From Ignavibacteria bacterium (GTDB taxonomy: Bacteria > Bacteroidota > Ignavibacteria > Kapaibacteriales > UBA961), in contig VGWD01000006.1 of assembly GCA_016873735.1 (NCBI GenBank), positions 1-64,000 of the forward strand: DNA of 64,000 bases. The letters run 5' to 3'. The notes under the pieces are model-generated. The model did no database searches. It saw only the letters and a program-made list of their open reading frames with translations, and was not told the origin of the DNA. Made by a program: the position numbers and the translations under genes. Below, piece by piece: positions 1-8,681 of the stretch. Positions within the stretch are counted from its first letter, which is position 1. Each line of letters opens with the position of its first letter.

Positions 1-2411
1 TCATCATCATTGTCGGCATCAGTCCATAAAGCACTTGTTATCATTCCGATTTTTTCGAGTTCAGGAGCTTTTTCCTTTGTGATGTCAACAAGACTTGTCA
101 CATCATTTCTCAATATGATTGATTGCGGAATTTCAGGATATTGTCCGGGTATATTTCTACCACCGACAAATAAATCAATATCGCCATCACCATCAACATC
201 TCCACCCACTATGCATGAAGATGCGATTGTGTCGAGCGGTGGCGCAAATGAGTGAACTGCTTTTGTAAAATTTCCTGACCCATCATTGATGTAGAGTCTA
301 TCTTGAAACAATTCTCTATCATCTTGTACGGTTTCATTCCCTCCGGAAGAGACATAGCAGTCCAAGTCGCCATCAGAATCAGAATCAAACAGGATGATTC
401 CTTGATCTTCACATCTTGAATCCACAGCAAATGCAGATTGAGTTTTTTCTGAAAAAGTACCATTGGCATTCCGTAGGAAAAGCATTGTTTTTCCTTCATG
501 AGAACCACCAATCACAAGATCGGTCAGACCATCTGCATTTACATCACCGGCTGCTATTGCCGGACCATTGATCGACAATCTATGAGGCAATAATCGCTGT
601 TGATAAAAATCATCATATTGATTTTCTTTGTGTACATAGTTTAATGATGCTTCCGGCTTAAGCAATTCAAACAGAGGTTTAGTTCTAATATATTGGGGAC
701 TTTCTTTCCCCGCTACATATTCGATGTTCAATTGTGTATTGATTTGAGCTTTCTGAATTTGCTGTTTGACATTTCCCGGCCAGTAGATATTAATTTCTTT
801 GATTGCCACGGCATTGCCCAGTCCAACATGGATGATGGGTTCCGTGCAGGAAAGGAATCCCCTATTGACATGCATTTCTCTAAAATGACGTGCTTCTTTC
901 CCTTTAGAATCTTTTGTGATCACTTCAATTTTTGCACCCAAACCTTTTGTATTTTTTCCCGGACCTTTCAGTGTAATTTTTACAAAAGAACCACTTTTGT
1001 TTTCAGCGACATAGTTTCGATAGACTGCCATTGTGGAATCAATATTATTGAGCAGCACATCGAGATCTCCATCATTGTCCAAGTCGGCATAGATCGCACC
1101 ATTTGTACTTAGCTTTTCAGAAAATCCCCAGGCATCGCTTATGTCTTGAAATTGGAGATTACCTTTATTGCGAAACATATAATTTCTCAATCGAGTTTTG
1201 GGCATGCTATTGATCAGCCACATGAATTTATCTGTCTTTTTCTTTACGGCATAACTTGCAAGATCCATGTCTATTGCATCCCGATTGATGCCATTCACTA
1301 TGCACATGTCCTGCAAACCATCATTATCCAAATCAGCGATCCATGACGACCAACTCCAATCTGTTTCTGCAATACCCGACAGATATCCTATATCGCAGAA
1401 ATTTAGATCTCCGCAATTGAGTTGTAGAACATTTCGAGTCATGGAAGTGGAATCAAAATAAGGACTGAATACTTTCGGAATTGTCATTTGGGTCATTCTA
1501 CGCTCATGCTCATGAGGCATCATATCAACAGACAGAATATCCATCCAGCCATCATTATTGATGTCTGCAATATCCGAACCCATTGAAAAATGTGAGGTAT
1601 GACGAAGCTTTGTGGGTGCGATGTCGGTGAATGTTCCATTCTTATTATTGACATAGAGCAAATCTCTTGCTTCGAAATCATTTGCCACGAATATGTCTGT
1701 CCAGCCATCATTGTTGATATCACCAAGAGAAACACTCAGCGCATATCTATCATCTTCAATTCCAGCTTGCTTGGATACATCCACAAAAAATCCGCCGTCA
1801 TTTCTGAACAGTTTGTCTGAATACCCATCAATCTGTGCATATCCACCGGCAGTGAATCCATTTTGTGCTATGTAGCAGTCAAGATCATTATCATGATCAT
1901 AATCAAAAAACACTGCTTGCACTGATTTGCCTTCAAATGCCAGACCCATTTCTTTTGCTTTTTCAGTAAATGTTCCCGTACCATCATTGATATACAAATG
2001 ATTCGGTTCATTGAAGCGGCAGACATATAAATCCAAATCATTGTCGCCATCAATGTCTATGAAAGACGGGGTAAAACATATGGCAGCTGTATCAGGAAAT
2101 CCTGCTGATTTGGACACATTTTCAAATTTCCAATTTCCCTTATTGATATAGAGAGCATTCGGCACCTGCATACCCGTAAAAAAGAGATCGGGTAATTTGT
2201 CCCCATTAACGTCCCCTACTGCAACACCTCCACCTAAATAGACAAAAAACTGCCTTGCATAATTGAAATCTTCCGTTTCAATCAGTCGATTAAAAAACGT
2301 GATTCCCGTTGAATCCGGCGATTGCAATCTGAATTGTTTTCTATTGCCATCTGCCCAAAGTAGGCAAGGCAAGAGCAGCATAAATGAGATATATCGTGAA
2401 ATTTTCTGCAC
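1..2411 (-). CDS. Secreted FG-GAP/VCBS repeat protein with ASPIC/UnbV domain, CRTAC1-like (3' end beyond the window)
   Basis: I read this frame by hand on the reverse strand. It stays open from a GTG at 2411 to the window edge, at least 803 codons, so the C-terminus is missing. An in-frame TGA just upstream makes GTG 2411 the earliest start, and it gives a normal signal peptide (MQKISRYISF followed by a leucine-rich core ending LLWADG). Calcium-loop repeats of the type DxNxDGxxD recur about ten times, for example DINNDGWTDIF, DLDNDGDLDVLL and DVDGDGDIDLFV. Around residues 465-545 is an ASPIC/UnbV segment (KGLGAKIEVI, HVGLGNAVAIKEINIYWPG). The family forms beta-propellers in exported proteins; substrate and role are unknown. 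The lost C-terminus may hold a sorting domain. Confidence 0.88.
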   Translation of the reverse strand, partial: MQKISRYISFMLLLPCLLWADGNRKQFRLQSPDSTGITFFNRLIETEDFNYARQFFVYLGGGVAVGDVNGDKLPDLFFTGMQVPNALYINKGNWKFENVSKSAGFPDTAAICFTPSFIDIDGDNDLDLYVCRFNEPNHLYINDGTGTFTEKAKEMGLAFEGKSVQAVFFDYDHDNDLDCYIAQNGFTAGGYAQIDGYSDKLFRNDGGFFVDVSKQAGIEDDRYALSVSLGDINNDGWTDIFVANDFEARDLLYVNNKNGTFTDIAPTKLRHTSHFSMGSDIADINNDGWMDILSVDMMPHEHERRMTQMTIPKVFSPYFDSTSMTRNVLQLNCGDLNFCDIGYLSGIAETDWSWSSWIADLDNDGLQDMCIVNGINRDAIDMDLASYAVKKKTDKFMWLINSMPKTRLRNYMFRNKGNLQFQDISDAWGFSEKLSTNGAIYADLDNDGDLDVLLNNIDSTMAVYRNYVAENKSGSFVKITLKGPGKNTKGLGAKIEVITKDSKGKEARHFREMHVNRGFLSCTEPIIHVGLGNAVAIKEINIYWPGNVKQQIQKAQINTQLNIEYVAGKESPQYIRTKPLFELLKPEASLNYVHKENQYDDFYQQRLLPHRLSINGPAIAAGDVNADGLTDLVIGGSHEGKTMLFLRNANGTFSEKTQSAFAVDSRCEDQGIILFDSDSDGDLDCYVSSGGNETVQDDRELFQDRLYINDGSGNFTKAVHSFAPPLDTIASSCIVGGDVDGDGDIDLFVGGRNIPGQYPEIPQSIILRNDVTSLVDITKEKAPELEKIGMITSALWTDADNDD

Positions 2412-2453
2412 TGGGGTTCAGTAGTTGTCTTCAATCTATACGATTTAGTGATG

Positions 2454-2483
2454 CAAATCTCTTCATTTTCAAGGAATTTCCAA
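2454..2483 (-). promoter_or_regulatory. Candidate Bacteroidota-type promoter for the FG-GAP protein gene
   Basis: On the reverse strand a TTG (2483-2481) is followed after 19 bases by GAGATTTG (2461-2454). This matches the Bacteroidota consensus TTG-N19-TAnnTTTG with one mismatch (G for the first T). Transcription would start about 35 bases before the GTG start. The box lies in the divergent gap shared with the Fe-S oxidoreductase gene. The match is by eye only. Confidence 0.35.
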
Positions 2484-2526
2484 TTTTCCTATGAGAATGA
2501 CCACCCACAAGAAACTGTAGACTTGG

Positions 2527-2534
2527 TATATTTG
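2527..2534 (+). promoter_or_regulatory. Candidate -7 box (TATATTTG) upstream of the Fe-S oxidoreductase gene
   Basis: TATATTTG followed by C matches TAnnTTTG exactly, 48 bases before ATG 2583. A transcript starting here would make the upstream GTG at 2448 unusable and supports the ATG. No -33 element at the usual distance is visible. Confidence 0.3.
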
Positions 2535-2582
2535 CGTATCAGTTGTGAAGCAACACTAACATTCAACCTATCGTTTGCGTTC

Positions 2583-4718
2583 ATGGAAACAAAAAGTACT
2601 CTCTTCATCATGGTATTGGCAATTGCCGCCGGAGTTTTTACAAAAAATGCCGGAAAGCTTGTCCGATATCTTTCTTTTGGCAAGCCGGAAAACAGACTTA
2701 TATCATTGCCTGAGAGAATCAAGCAAACCTTGCTTGTGGGTTTTGCACAAACAAAAATCCTTCGAGACAAAGTCGCAGGCCCTATTCATGCAGGGATATT
2801 TTGGGGATTTTTGATATTGCTTTTCTCTGCTGCCGAAGGTGTGATCGAGGGCTTGAATCCGGCATGGTCTTTTAATGTACTTGGTCCCATATATTCAGCA
2901 ATCACTATTCTTACAGACATATTTTGCTTATTGATCATTGTCGGCACTGCCCTTTCTCTTTGGAGGCGATATGTGACCAAAGTGAAGCGTCTTCAAGTGG
3001 AGCATGAGAAGGTTGAAGCAGGAATGATACTTCTCACGATATTTTCAATTGTCGCATCATTGCTTTTGCAAAACACTGCAAGGATAGCGATGGGAGATGA
3101 TTTTTCTTGGGCTGTGAGACCCGTTGCGAGTTCACTTGCCACCATACTGCCACTTGGACATGTGAGTTTCGAAATATTTTGGTGGTTGCACATGGTATTG
3201 ATTTTCTCATTTACCAATTATCTTCCATTCAGCAAACACTTACATGTTCTAACTTCCATACCGAATGTCTTTTTCAGTAACTTGGGTCCTGTCAATCGTT
3301 TGGAAAAAATCGACTTCGAAAATGAATCACTAGTGAAATATGGTGTGACAGACATTGAGGATTTTTCATGGAAAACATTCCTCGATAGTTATACATGCAC
3401 GCATTGTGGTCGTTGCACAAGTGTGTGCCCGGCAAATCAAACAGGAAAAGTGTTGGATCCTCGAATGGTAATCATAGGGATTCATGATCGCGTGATTGAC
3501 AAAGCTCCATTGATAGATAAAATTTCGGATTATCGTAAAAATGCTTCTCGCGAAGATATTCGTAATGCTGCAGATGGCATTTTATCAGGCAAACAATCGG
3601 GTGAATTTGATACAAAAGAACGCGAGCTCTTTACGATATTGCTCAATGATGAAGAACAGGCAATCTGGAACAAAAAACTCATTGGTGATTATGTTAGCCC
3701 CGATGCTCTATGGGCTTGCACCACATGTGGAGCATGCATGGAAGAATGTCCGGTGAATATAGAGCATGTTCCTGCAATCGTTGGTATGCGTCGTTCAATG
3801 GTGATGATGGAATCTTCATTCAATGAAGAAAGTGCGCTGCTTCCTGACATCTATGGCAATATGGAAACAAATTCAGTGCCATGGGGTGGATTCAGTGAGC
3901 AGGACAGAGCATTATGGGCTGAAGGAATGGATATCAAAACAGTTGCCGAAGATCCGGAAATGGATGTATTATTCTGGGTTGGTTGCGCCGGGAGTTTTGA
4001 CGATAGAGCGAAGAAGACAACAAAGGCATTCGCCGAACTCATGCAATTGGCGAATATCAATTTCAGGATACTCGGCACCGAAGAACGATGCACCGGAGAT
4101 CCGGCACGTAGATCGGGAAATGAGTATTTGGCAACCATGCTTACGACAATGAATGTTGAGACGATGAATGCATATAATGTAAAGACAATTGTCACCACTT
4201 GTCCGCATTGCTTCAATACTCTCAAAAATGATTATCCTCAATTCGGCGGAAATTATGAAGTGATGCATCATACGCAGTATATCAAGAACCTTATTGATTC
4301 AGGCAGACTTTCCATTGATGCAGACAAAGCTTCGCTCAGCAAGAATGCCATCGCATATCATGATTCCTGCTATCTCGGACGATACAATGAAGAATATGAA
4401 GCACCCAGAGCATTATTGGAACATGTTCCCGGTCTTTCCATTCTCGAACCCGCAAGATCAAAAGACCGTGGACTCTGCTGCGGAGCAGGTGGCGGTAGAA
4501 TGTTCATGGAAGAAATGGTGGGTGATCGTGTGAATATCACGCGCACGAATGAACTTCTCGAAACAGGAGCATCTACAATTGCAGTGAATTGTCCATTCTG
4601 TTCAACAATGATCACAGATGGTGTAAAAGCTTCTGATAAGATTGATCAAGTACAAGTGAAGGATATTTCGGAAATACTTCTTGAATCAGTCAAAAGGCAT
4701 TCAATCAATGCCGAGTAA
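2583..4718 (+). CDS. Membrane-bound iron-sulfur oxidoreductase with CCG domains (HdrD/EtfD-like)
   Basis: 711 residues from ATG 2583; a GTG at 2448 would add 45 residues without hydrophobic or family character. The N-terminal 230 residues hold several membrane helices. Next come two 4Fe-4S motifs, CTHCGRCTSVCP and CTTCGACMEECP, and then two cysteine-rich CCG (DUF224) domains (FWVGCAGSFDD, TTCPHCFNTL, YHDSCYLGRY, GLCCGAGGGRMF, NCPFCSTMI). This order is known from HdrD/GlpC relatives and from the mycobacterial ETF:menaquinone oxidoreductase EtfD. The likely role is passing electrons between a soluble carrier and membrane quinone. No etfAB genes are adjacent, so the partner is inferred. The 3' end overlaps the nitroreductase gene by 11 bases. 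Confidence 0.85.
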   Translation: METKSTLFIMVLAIAAGVFTKNAGKLVRYLSFGKPENRLISLPERIKQTLLVGFAQTKILRDKVAGPIHAGIFWGFLILLFSAAEGVIEGLNPAWSFNVLGPIYSAITILTDIFCLLIIVGTALSLWRRYVTKVKRLQVEHEKVEAGMILLTIFSIVASLLLQNTARIAMGDDFSWAVRPVASSLATILPLGHVSFEIFWWLHMVLIFSFTNYLPFSKHLHVLTSIPNVFFSNLGPVNRLEKIDFENESLVKYGVTDIEDFSWKTFLDSYTCTHCGRCTSVCPANQTGKVLDPRMVIIGIHDRVIDKAPLIDKISDYRKNASREDIRNAADGILSGKQSGEFDTKERELFTILLNDEEQAIWNKKLIGDYVSPDALWACTTCGACMEECPVNIEHVPAIVGMRRSMVMMESSFNEESALLPDIYGNMETNSVPWGGFSEQDRALWAEGMDIKTVAEDPEMDVLFWVGCAGSFDDRAKKTTKAFAELMQLANINFRILGTEERCTGDPARRSGNEYLATMLTTMNVETMNAYNVKTIVTTCPHCFNTLKNDYPQFGGNYEVMHHTQYIKNLIDSGRLSIDADKASLSKNAIAYHDSCYLGRYNEEYEAPRALLEHVPGLSILEPARSKDRGLCCGAGGGRMFMEEMVGDRVNITRTNELLETGASTIAVNCPFCSTMITDGVKASDKIDQVQVKDISEILLESVKRHSINAE

Positions 4719-5436
4719 TGACAAAGCATTCGATGAAATCATTCATCATAGACGATCAAACAGAGCATTTGATCCTGCCATCGAAATACCCGATGAAGTG
4801 ATTACAACTGCACTCGAACATGCAATTCTTTCTCCCAATAGCAGCAATATGCAATTATGGGAGTTTCATTGGATTCATTCAAAGGATATGCTCGATGCAT
4901 TCATACCATTATGTTTGGATCAGAAGGCAGCAAGTACGGCTAAGCATCTAGTTGTATTCATAACCAGACAGGATCTTTGGAAGAAGAGATCAAGATGGAA
5001 TATCGAGCAGATACAAACCACCATTCAGGGCGAAGCAAACAAGTTTCAAAAGGCAGGACTGAACTATTATGGCAAGCTCATGCCATTCATGTATATGCGT
5101 GATCCATTCGGACTCATGGGAATATTCAGAAAGGCATTGAGTTTTATCATGGGCTTGAAGGGGCCTTTTTTCAGAGCCGGCGGAGCAGCTCAACAACGCA
5201 TAACCGTTCACAAATCATGCGCTCTTGCCGCTCAAACATTCATGCTATCCATTGCATCTGCAGGATATCATACTTGCCCAATGGAAGGCTTTGATGAAAA
5301 ACGGGTAAAAAAGATTCTCACATTGCCTCGGAGAGCCGAAATCAATATGATCATCGCCATTGGCAAAGGAACCGAAAAGGGTGTTTGGGGTCCTCGGTTT
5401 AGAGTGCCTTATGAGGAAGTGGTGAGAAAGTGGTAA
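4708..5436 (+). CDS. Nitroreductase family protein
   Basis: 242 residues from ATG 4708, which lies inside the end of the Fe-S gene; a TTG at 4681 would add nine residues. An AAAGG about nine bases upstream supports ATG 4708. The N-terminal segment FDEIIHHRRSNRAFDP is the typical flavin-binding start of FMN-dependent nitroreductases, followed by ILSPNSSNMQLWEF. The C-terminal half has AGYHTCPMEGFDEKRVKKIL and IAIGKGTEKGVWGPR, the family's end pattern. Such enzymes reduce nitro compounds, quinones or enones with NAD(P)H. The 11-base overlap suggests translational coupling with the membrane oxidoreductase, so it may belong to the same redox route; substrate unknown. Confidence 0.85.
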   Translation: MPSNDKAFDEIIHHRRSNRAFDPAIEIPDEVITTALEHAILSPNSSNMQLWEFHWIHSKDMLDAFIPLCLDQKAASTAKHLVVFITRQDLWKKRSRWNIEQIQTTIQGEANKFQKAGLNYYGKLMPFMYMRDPFGLMGIFRKALSFIMGLKGPFFRAGGAAQQRITVHKSCALAAQTFMLSIASAGYHTCPMEGFDEKRVKKILTLPRRAEINMIIAIGKGTEKGVWGPRFRVPYEEVVRKW

Positions 5437-5439
5437 ATC

Positions 5440-6561
5440 TCACACAAAAGGCGCAGTGAACAATTCATATTCCGTGTTCATTGGTAATGCCCCAATCAAT
5501 TTCTCCCCTTCCGTTGTCGTGATAAAAGTCTGAGCTCCTGAGTCCAATACTTGTTGCAAAACTCTTGCCGTTCTCTCTCCATCGAGTTCGCTGAAAATAT
5601 CATCGAAAAGTAATACGGGGGTTTCATTGCGAACATCTCTGAGATATGTGAATTCCGCCCATTTTATGCTGATGAGCAATGATTTATGCTGACCTTGCGA
5701 TGCTGTTTCTCTGGCCCTTCCTCCATGTATTGAGATTTCAAGATCATCCTTTTGCGGACCAAACAATGTTGATGCGCGACGTATCTCCTCCTCTTTCAAT
5801 GAGCGATATGCAAGCATATAGGATTCGCTGAAGTCTTCTTTTGTCGACAAATGTTGACCTTGCGCCGTATCGGGTACATACGTTATTTCCACTGATTCAT
5901 TCTTTGAAGTCATGGTTTCATAAGCTTGCAAGAAATAAGGAGTGAAGTCTCTTATGAATTGCGCGCGCAGAGAAGCAAGCGTCGACCCTGATTCAATCAT
6001 GGATGCTGTCAATACATCCAGTAAATCCTCATCCGGCCTCATGCCATGCATTCTTGCTTTTTGCAAAAGAGCATTTCTTTGTTTCAAAATTCTTCGCAAA
6101 GTGATTGCAGCATCAACATAAACATGCTTTGCCTGCGATAGAAGAGCATCCATAAATTTTCGTCGGTCATCGGGAGATCCAAATGTGATTTCCTTGAAGT
6201 CCGGAGATAGAACAATCAATGGCAATTCCCCAAGTATGTCTTTTGGGTTCATCCTGTCTCCGATACTGGAATTGATGAGTTTTCTTTGTCCTTCAACATA
6301 ACGGACACCAACCTTATACGGAACACCCAAATCAGAAGATGCAACAAGAGATACGGTATATGAATCCTTGCCTTTTTGTATGAGATCCGCATCTGTTCCG
6401 GGCAGAAAAGATTTGGATAGTCCGCATATCGAAATTGCCTCAAGAATGGTGGTTTTCCCAGTACCATTCAAACCACTGATGATATTGAGTCCCGGAGAGC
6501 ATGTCAAAGATGAATGCTCATGATTGCGGAGATGTTCGATGATGACGGAGCGAATATACAT
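5440..6561 (-). CDS. recF: DNA replication and repair protein RecF
   Basis: 373 residues, the usual RecF length. RecF loads RecA at single-stranded gaps together with RecO and RecR. Visible features are the start MYIRSVIIEHLRNHEHSSL, Walker A GLNGTGKTT (about residues 30-38), the ABC-type signature SQGQHKSLL, and Walker B PVLLFDDIFSELD near residue 320. It is convergent with the nitroreductase gene (three bases apart) and divergent from the truncated clpB. It is not beside dnaN or gyrB, its frequent neighbours elsewhere. The shared upstream gap holds a long-spaced inverted repeat. Confidence 0.96.
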   Translation of the reverse strand: MYIRSVIIEHLRNHEHSSLTCSPGLNIISGLNGTGKTTILEAISICGLSKSFLPGTDADLIQKGKDSYTVSLVASSDLGVPYKVGVRYVEGQRKLINSSIGDRMNPKDILGELPLIVLSPDFKEITFGSPDDRRKFMDALLSQAKHVYVDAAITLRRILKQRNALLQKARMHGMRPDEDLLDVLTASMIESGSTLASLRAQFIRDFTPYFLQAYETMTSKNESVEITYVPDTAQGQHLSTKEDFSESYMLAYRSLKEEEIRRASTLFGPQKDDLEISIHGGRARETASQGQHKSLLISIKWAEFTYLRDVRNETPVLLFDDIFSELDGERTARVLQQVLDSGAQTFITTTEGEKLIGALPMNTEYELFTAPFV

Positions 6562-6578
6562 GGTAATGGATTGCGCTA

Positions 6579-6664
6579 GTGATTGTGCAAAATACGTACT
6601 TGCTGAGGGCTAAGGAAATTTCTTTCCCGGTTGTTCGTCAATTGCCCTAATTATGCACAATAAC
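6579..6664. promoter_or_regulatory. Long-spaced inverted repeat in the recF-clpB divergent promoter region
   Basis: The arm GTGATTGTGCAAAAT (6579-6593) recurs inverted at 6650-6664 (ATTATGCACAATAAC), matching at 13 of 15 positions. The arms are separated by 56 bases. The repeat sits between the two divergent starts, 17 bases before recF and 39 before clpB. It could be a pair of half sites for a regulator of both genes. No known operator is recognised; it is neither a CIRCE nor a LexA box. Confidence 0.35.
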
Positions 6665-6702
6665 ATAGGTAGAACAATGAAACAGATTATTGAGGTGTCA
6701 TC

Positions 6703-8013
6703 ATGAATGTCCAGAAATTCACCTTGAAATCACAAGAGGCACTGCAAACTGCCCAGGAAATAGCCCATGGATATGGGAATCAATCAATCGAGCCAATACA
6801 TTTGCTTGCAGCAATGATTCAGGATGCATCAGGTATTGTACCGCCAATGCTCATGAAAATCGGTGCAAATGTCAATTATCTGAAGATCAAACTCAATGAA
6901 CAGATGAGCGCTTTACCCAAGGTTTCAGGGTCAACAGGCAATTATATTTCTCAAGATCTGAATGCGGTTCTTGAAAAAGCTCTGCAAGAAGCAAAGTTGA
7001 TGAATGATGAATATGCAAGTGTTGAACATCTCCTCATTGCTTGCGCGGAGATTCAATCGCCGGCTGCTCAATTGCTGAAGGATCAAGGTGTTCAGAAAGA
7101 TGCCATCAAACGCATCATTGTCGAGACAAGAGGCAGTCAACGTGTGACGGATCAAAATCCCGAAGACAAATATCAGGCATTGCAAAAGTATGGCCGCATT
7201 CTTAATGATGAAGCACGAAAAGGCAAAATTGATCCGGTGATTGGGAGAGAAGATGAAATTCGTAGAATTCTTCAAGTACTCTCTCGAAGAACAAAAAACA
7301 ATCCCGTCATCATTGGCGAACCCGGTGTAGGCAAAACAGCAATTGTTGAGGGTATCGCACAGAGAATCATCAGCGGAGATGTTCCTGACACATTGCGGTC
7401 CAAAACAATTGTTGCTCTCGATCTTGGTGCACTTGTTGCCGGAACTAGTTTTCGCGGACAATTCGAAGAACGCCTCAAGGCGATAGTCCAACAAGTCACG
7501 GACTCCGATGGAGAAATCATTCTATTCATTGATGAATTGCATACCTTGATCGGTGCTGGTGCAACAGGTGGATCCATGGATGCAGCAAATATCCTGAAGC
7601 CGGCATTGGCAAGAGGAGATTTACGATGCATCGGCGCAACAACATTGGACGAGTATCAAAAATACATTGAGAAAGATGCTGCTTTGGAACGCCGTTTTCA
7701 AAAAGTCTTGGTTGAAGAACCAAGTATCGACGATACCATTTCAATATTGCGTGGTTTGAAGGAAAGATATGAAGTGCATCACGGCGTACGCATAACCGAT
7801 TCCGCAATCGTTGCGGCAGCTCAATTGTCTTCCCGCTATATCACAGATCGATTTCTTCCAGACAAAGCAATAGATTTGGTGGATGAAGCCGCAAGCAAAT
7901 TGAGAATTGAAATTGATTCGATGCCCGAAGAATTGGATAATCTTGAGAGAAAAATTCGACAGCTTGAAATTGAAAAACAGGCCTTATTGAGAGAACTCGA
8001 ATCACAACAATAA
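6703..8013 (+). CDS. clpB: Truncated ClpB: N-domain plus first AAA+ domain only
   Basis: 436 residues against about 860 for normal ClpB. A GAGGTG six bases upstream supports ATG 6703. The Clp N-domain covers residues 1-145. The first ATPase domain follows with Walker [10 protein letters not shown] (about 205), Walker [15 protein letters not shown] (about 274) and sensor/arginine-finger region [10 protein letters not shown] and ERRFQ. The protein ends in [20 protein letters not shown], which is the first turns of the coiled-coil middle domain, and then stops. The middle domain and the second ATPase domain are absent, and pdxH occupies the following bases on the other strand. ClpB disaggregation needs both rings, so classical activity is unlikely. 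It may be a decaying gene or a regulatory half-protein. Confidence 0.9.
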   Translation: MNVQKFTLKSQEALQTAQEIAHGYGNQSIEPIHLLAAMIQDASGIVPPMLMKIGANVNYLKIKLNEQMSALPKVSGSTGNYISQDLNAVLEKALQEAKLMNDEYASVEHLLIACAEIQSPAAQLLKDQGVQKDAIKRIIVETRGSQRVTDQNPEDKYQALQKYGRILNDEARKGKIDPVIGREDEIRRILQVLSRRTKNNPVIIGEPGVGKTAIVEGIAQRIISGDVPDTLRSKTIVALDLGALVAGTSFRGQFEERLKAIVQQVTDSDGEIILFIDELHTLIGAGATGGSMDAANILKPALARGDLRCIGATTLDEYQKYIEKDAALERRFQKVLVEEPSIDDTISILRGLKERYEVHHGVRITDSAIVAAAQLSSRYITDRFLPDKAIDLVDEAASKLRIEIDSMPEELDNLERKIRQLEIEKQALLRELESQQ

Positions 8014-8016
8014 TAA

Positions 8017-8066
8017 AGGCGATGTCATGGATTCAACCGTTGTTTGGTCCAGGCATCGCCATGTTT
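8017..8066. terminator. Candidate bidirectional terminator between clpB and pdxH
   Basis: GGCGATG (8017-8023) pairs with CATCGCC (8052-8058); inner TGGA/TCCA and ACC/GGT segments can extend the stem. On the + strand TTTTT follows at 8061-8065. On the reverse strand the hairpin is followed by TTTATTATT. It lies just after the clpB stop and inside the end of pdxH, where a terminator for two convergent genes is expected. Confidence 0.4.
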
Positions 8067-8681
8067 TTCATATATGATGCGATCATGCAGACGTCCTACC
8101 CTTCCCTGCCAGAATTCAATGCTTGTAGGTGAAACTGCATAACCGCCCCAATGATCCGGCATCGGAATATTCTCTATATCTTGAAAACGTTGCTCCATTT
8201 CTTTGAAGCATTGTTCAAGTTCTTCGCGAGAGGAAATTGGCTTACTTTGCTCGGAGGCCCATGCACCCAATTGACTTTCCCTGGGTCTTGAAGCAAAATA
8301 CGATTCACTTTCGATCTTTGGTATTTTTGTCGCAATACCTTCTATACGAATTTGACGTTCGGCTTCAAGCCATAAAAACAATAATGATACATGAGGAAAT
8401 TGCTGAATCTCTTGAGACTTCCGGCTTTCATAATTGGTGAAAAACACGAAAGATCCTTCTACCAGACCCTTCAATAACACAGTCCTGGATGAAGGCCTGC
8501 CATCGGATGAAACAGTGGAGAGGATCATTGCATTTGGTTCAGGAATATTCATGGGACCGGCTTCGGAAAACCACTGAGCAAACAATTGCATTGGATCATC
8601 TGGTAATGCATGTTCAATCAAATCTCCCCGCTTGTACTCTTTGCGTAGAGATGAAATTTCGTCAAGTGGAATCATGGTCAT
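8025..8681 (-). CDS. pdxH: Pyridoxamine/pyridoxine 5'-phosphate oxidase
   Basis: 218 residues, full length for PdxH. The enzyme oxidises pyridoxamine or pyridoxine 5'-phosphate to pyridoxal phosphate using FMN and oxygen. Typical stretches are LRKEYKRGDL, AMILSTVSSDGRPSSRTVLL, FFTNYESRKSQEI, RQIRIEGIA, YFASRPRESQLGAWAS and the C-terminal FWQGRVGRLHDRI followed by the RLNP end. Its ATG shares four bases (ATGA) with the stop of the upstream metal-binding lipoprotein, so the two are translationally coupled. An oxygen-dependent enzyme fits an aerobic or microaerobic host. Confidence 0.96.
   Translation of the reverse strand: MTMIPLDEISSLRKEYKRGDLIEHALPDDPMQLFAQWFSEAGPMNIPEPNAMILSTVSSDGRPSSRTVLLKGLVEGSFVFFTNYESRKSQEIQQFPHVSLLFLWLEAERQIRIEGIATKIPKIESESYFASRPRESQLGAWASEQSKPISSREELEQCFKEMEQRFQDIENIPMPDHWGGYAVSPTSIEFWQGRVGRLHDRIIYEKHGDAWTKQRLNP

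Noticed and set aside
693-1112. 139-codon + strand frame opposite the FG-GAP protein
   Set aside because: The reverse frame is open for over 800 codons with clear repeat motifs; the + frame is an antisense shadow.
6931-7494. 187-codon open frame on the reverse strand opposite clpB
   Set aside because: It lies fully inside a strongly conserved ClpB coding region, is cysteine-rich without family character, and has no upstream signals; it is a shadow.
7950-8110. Frameshift or programmed frameshift continuing ClpB past 8013
   Set aside because: The following bases encode the conserved C-terminus of PdxH on the other strand, and no ClpB middle-domain or second-ATPase residues appear in any frame.
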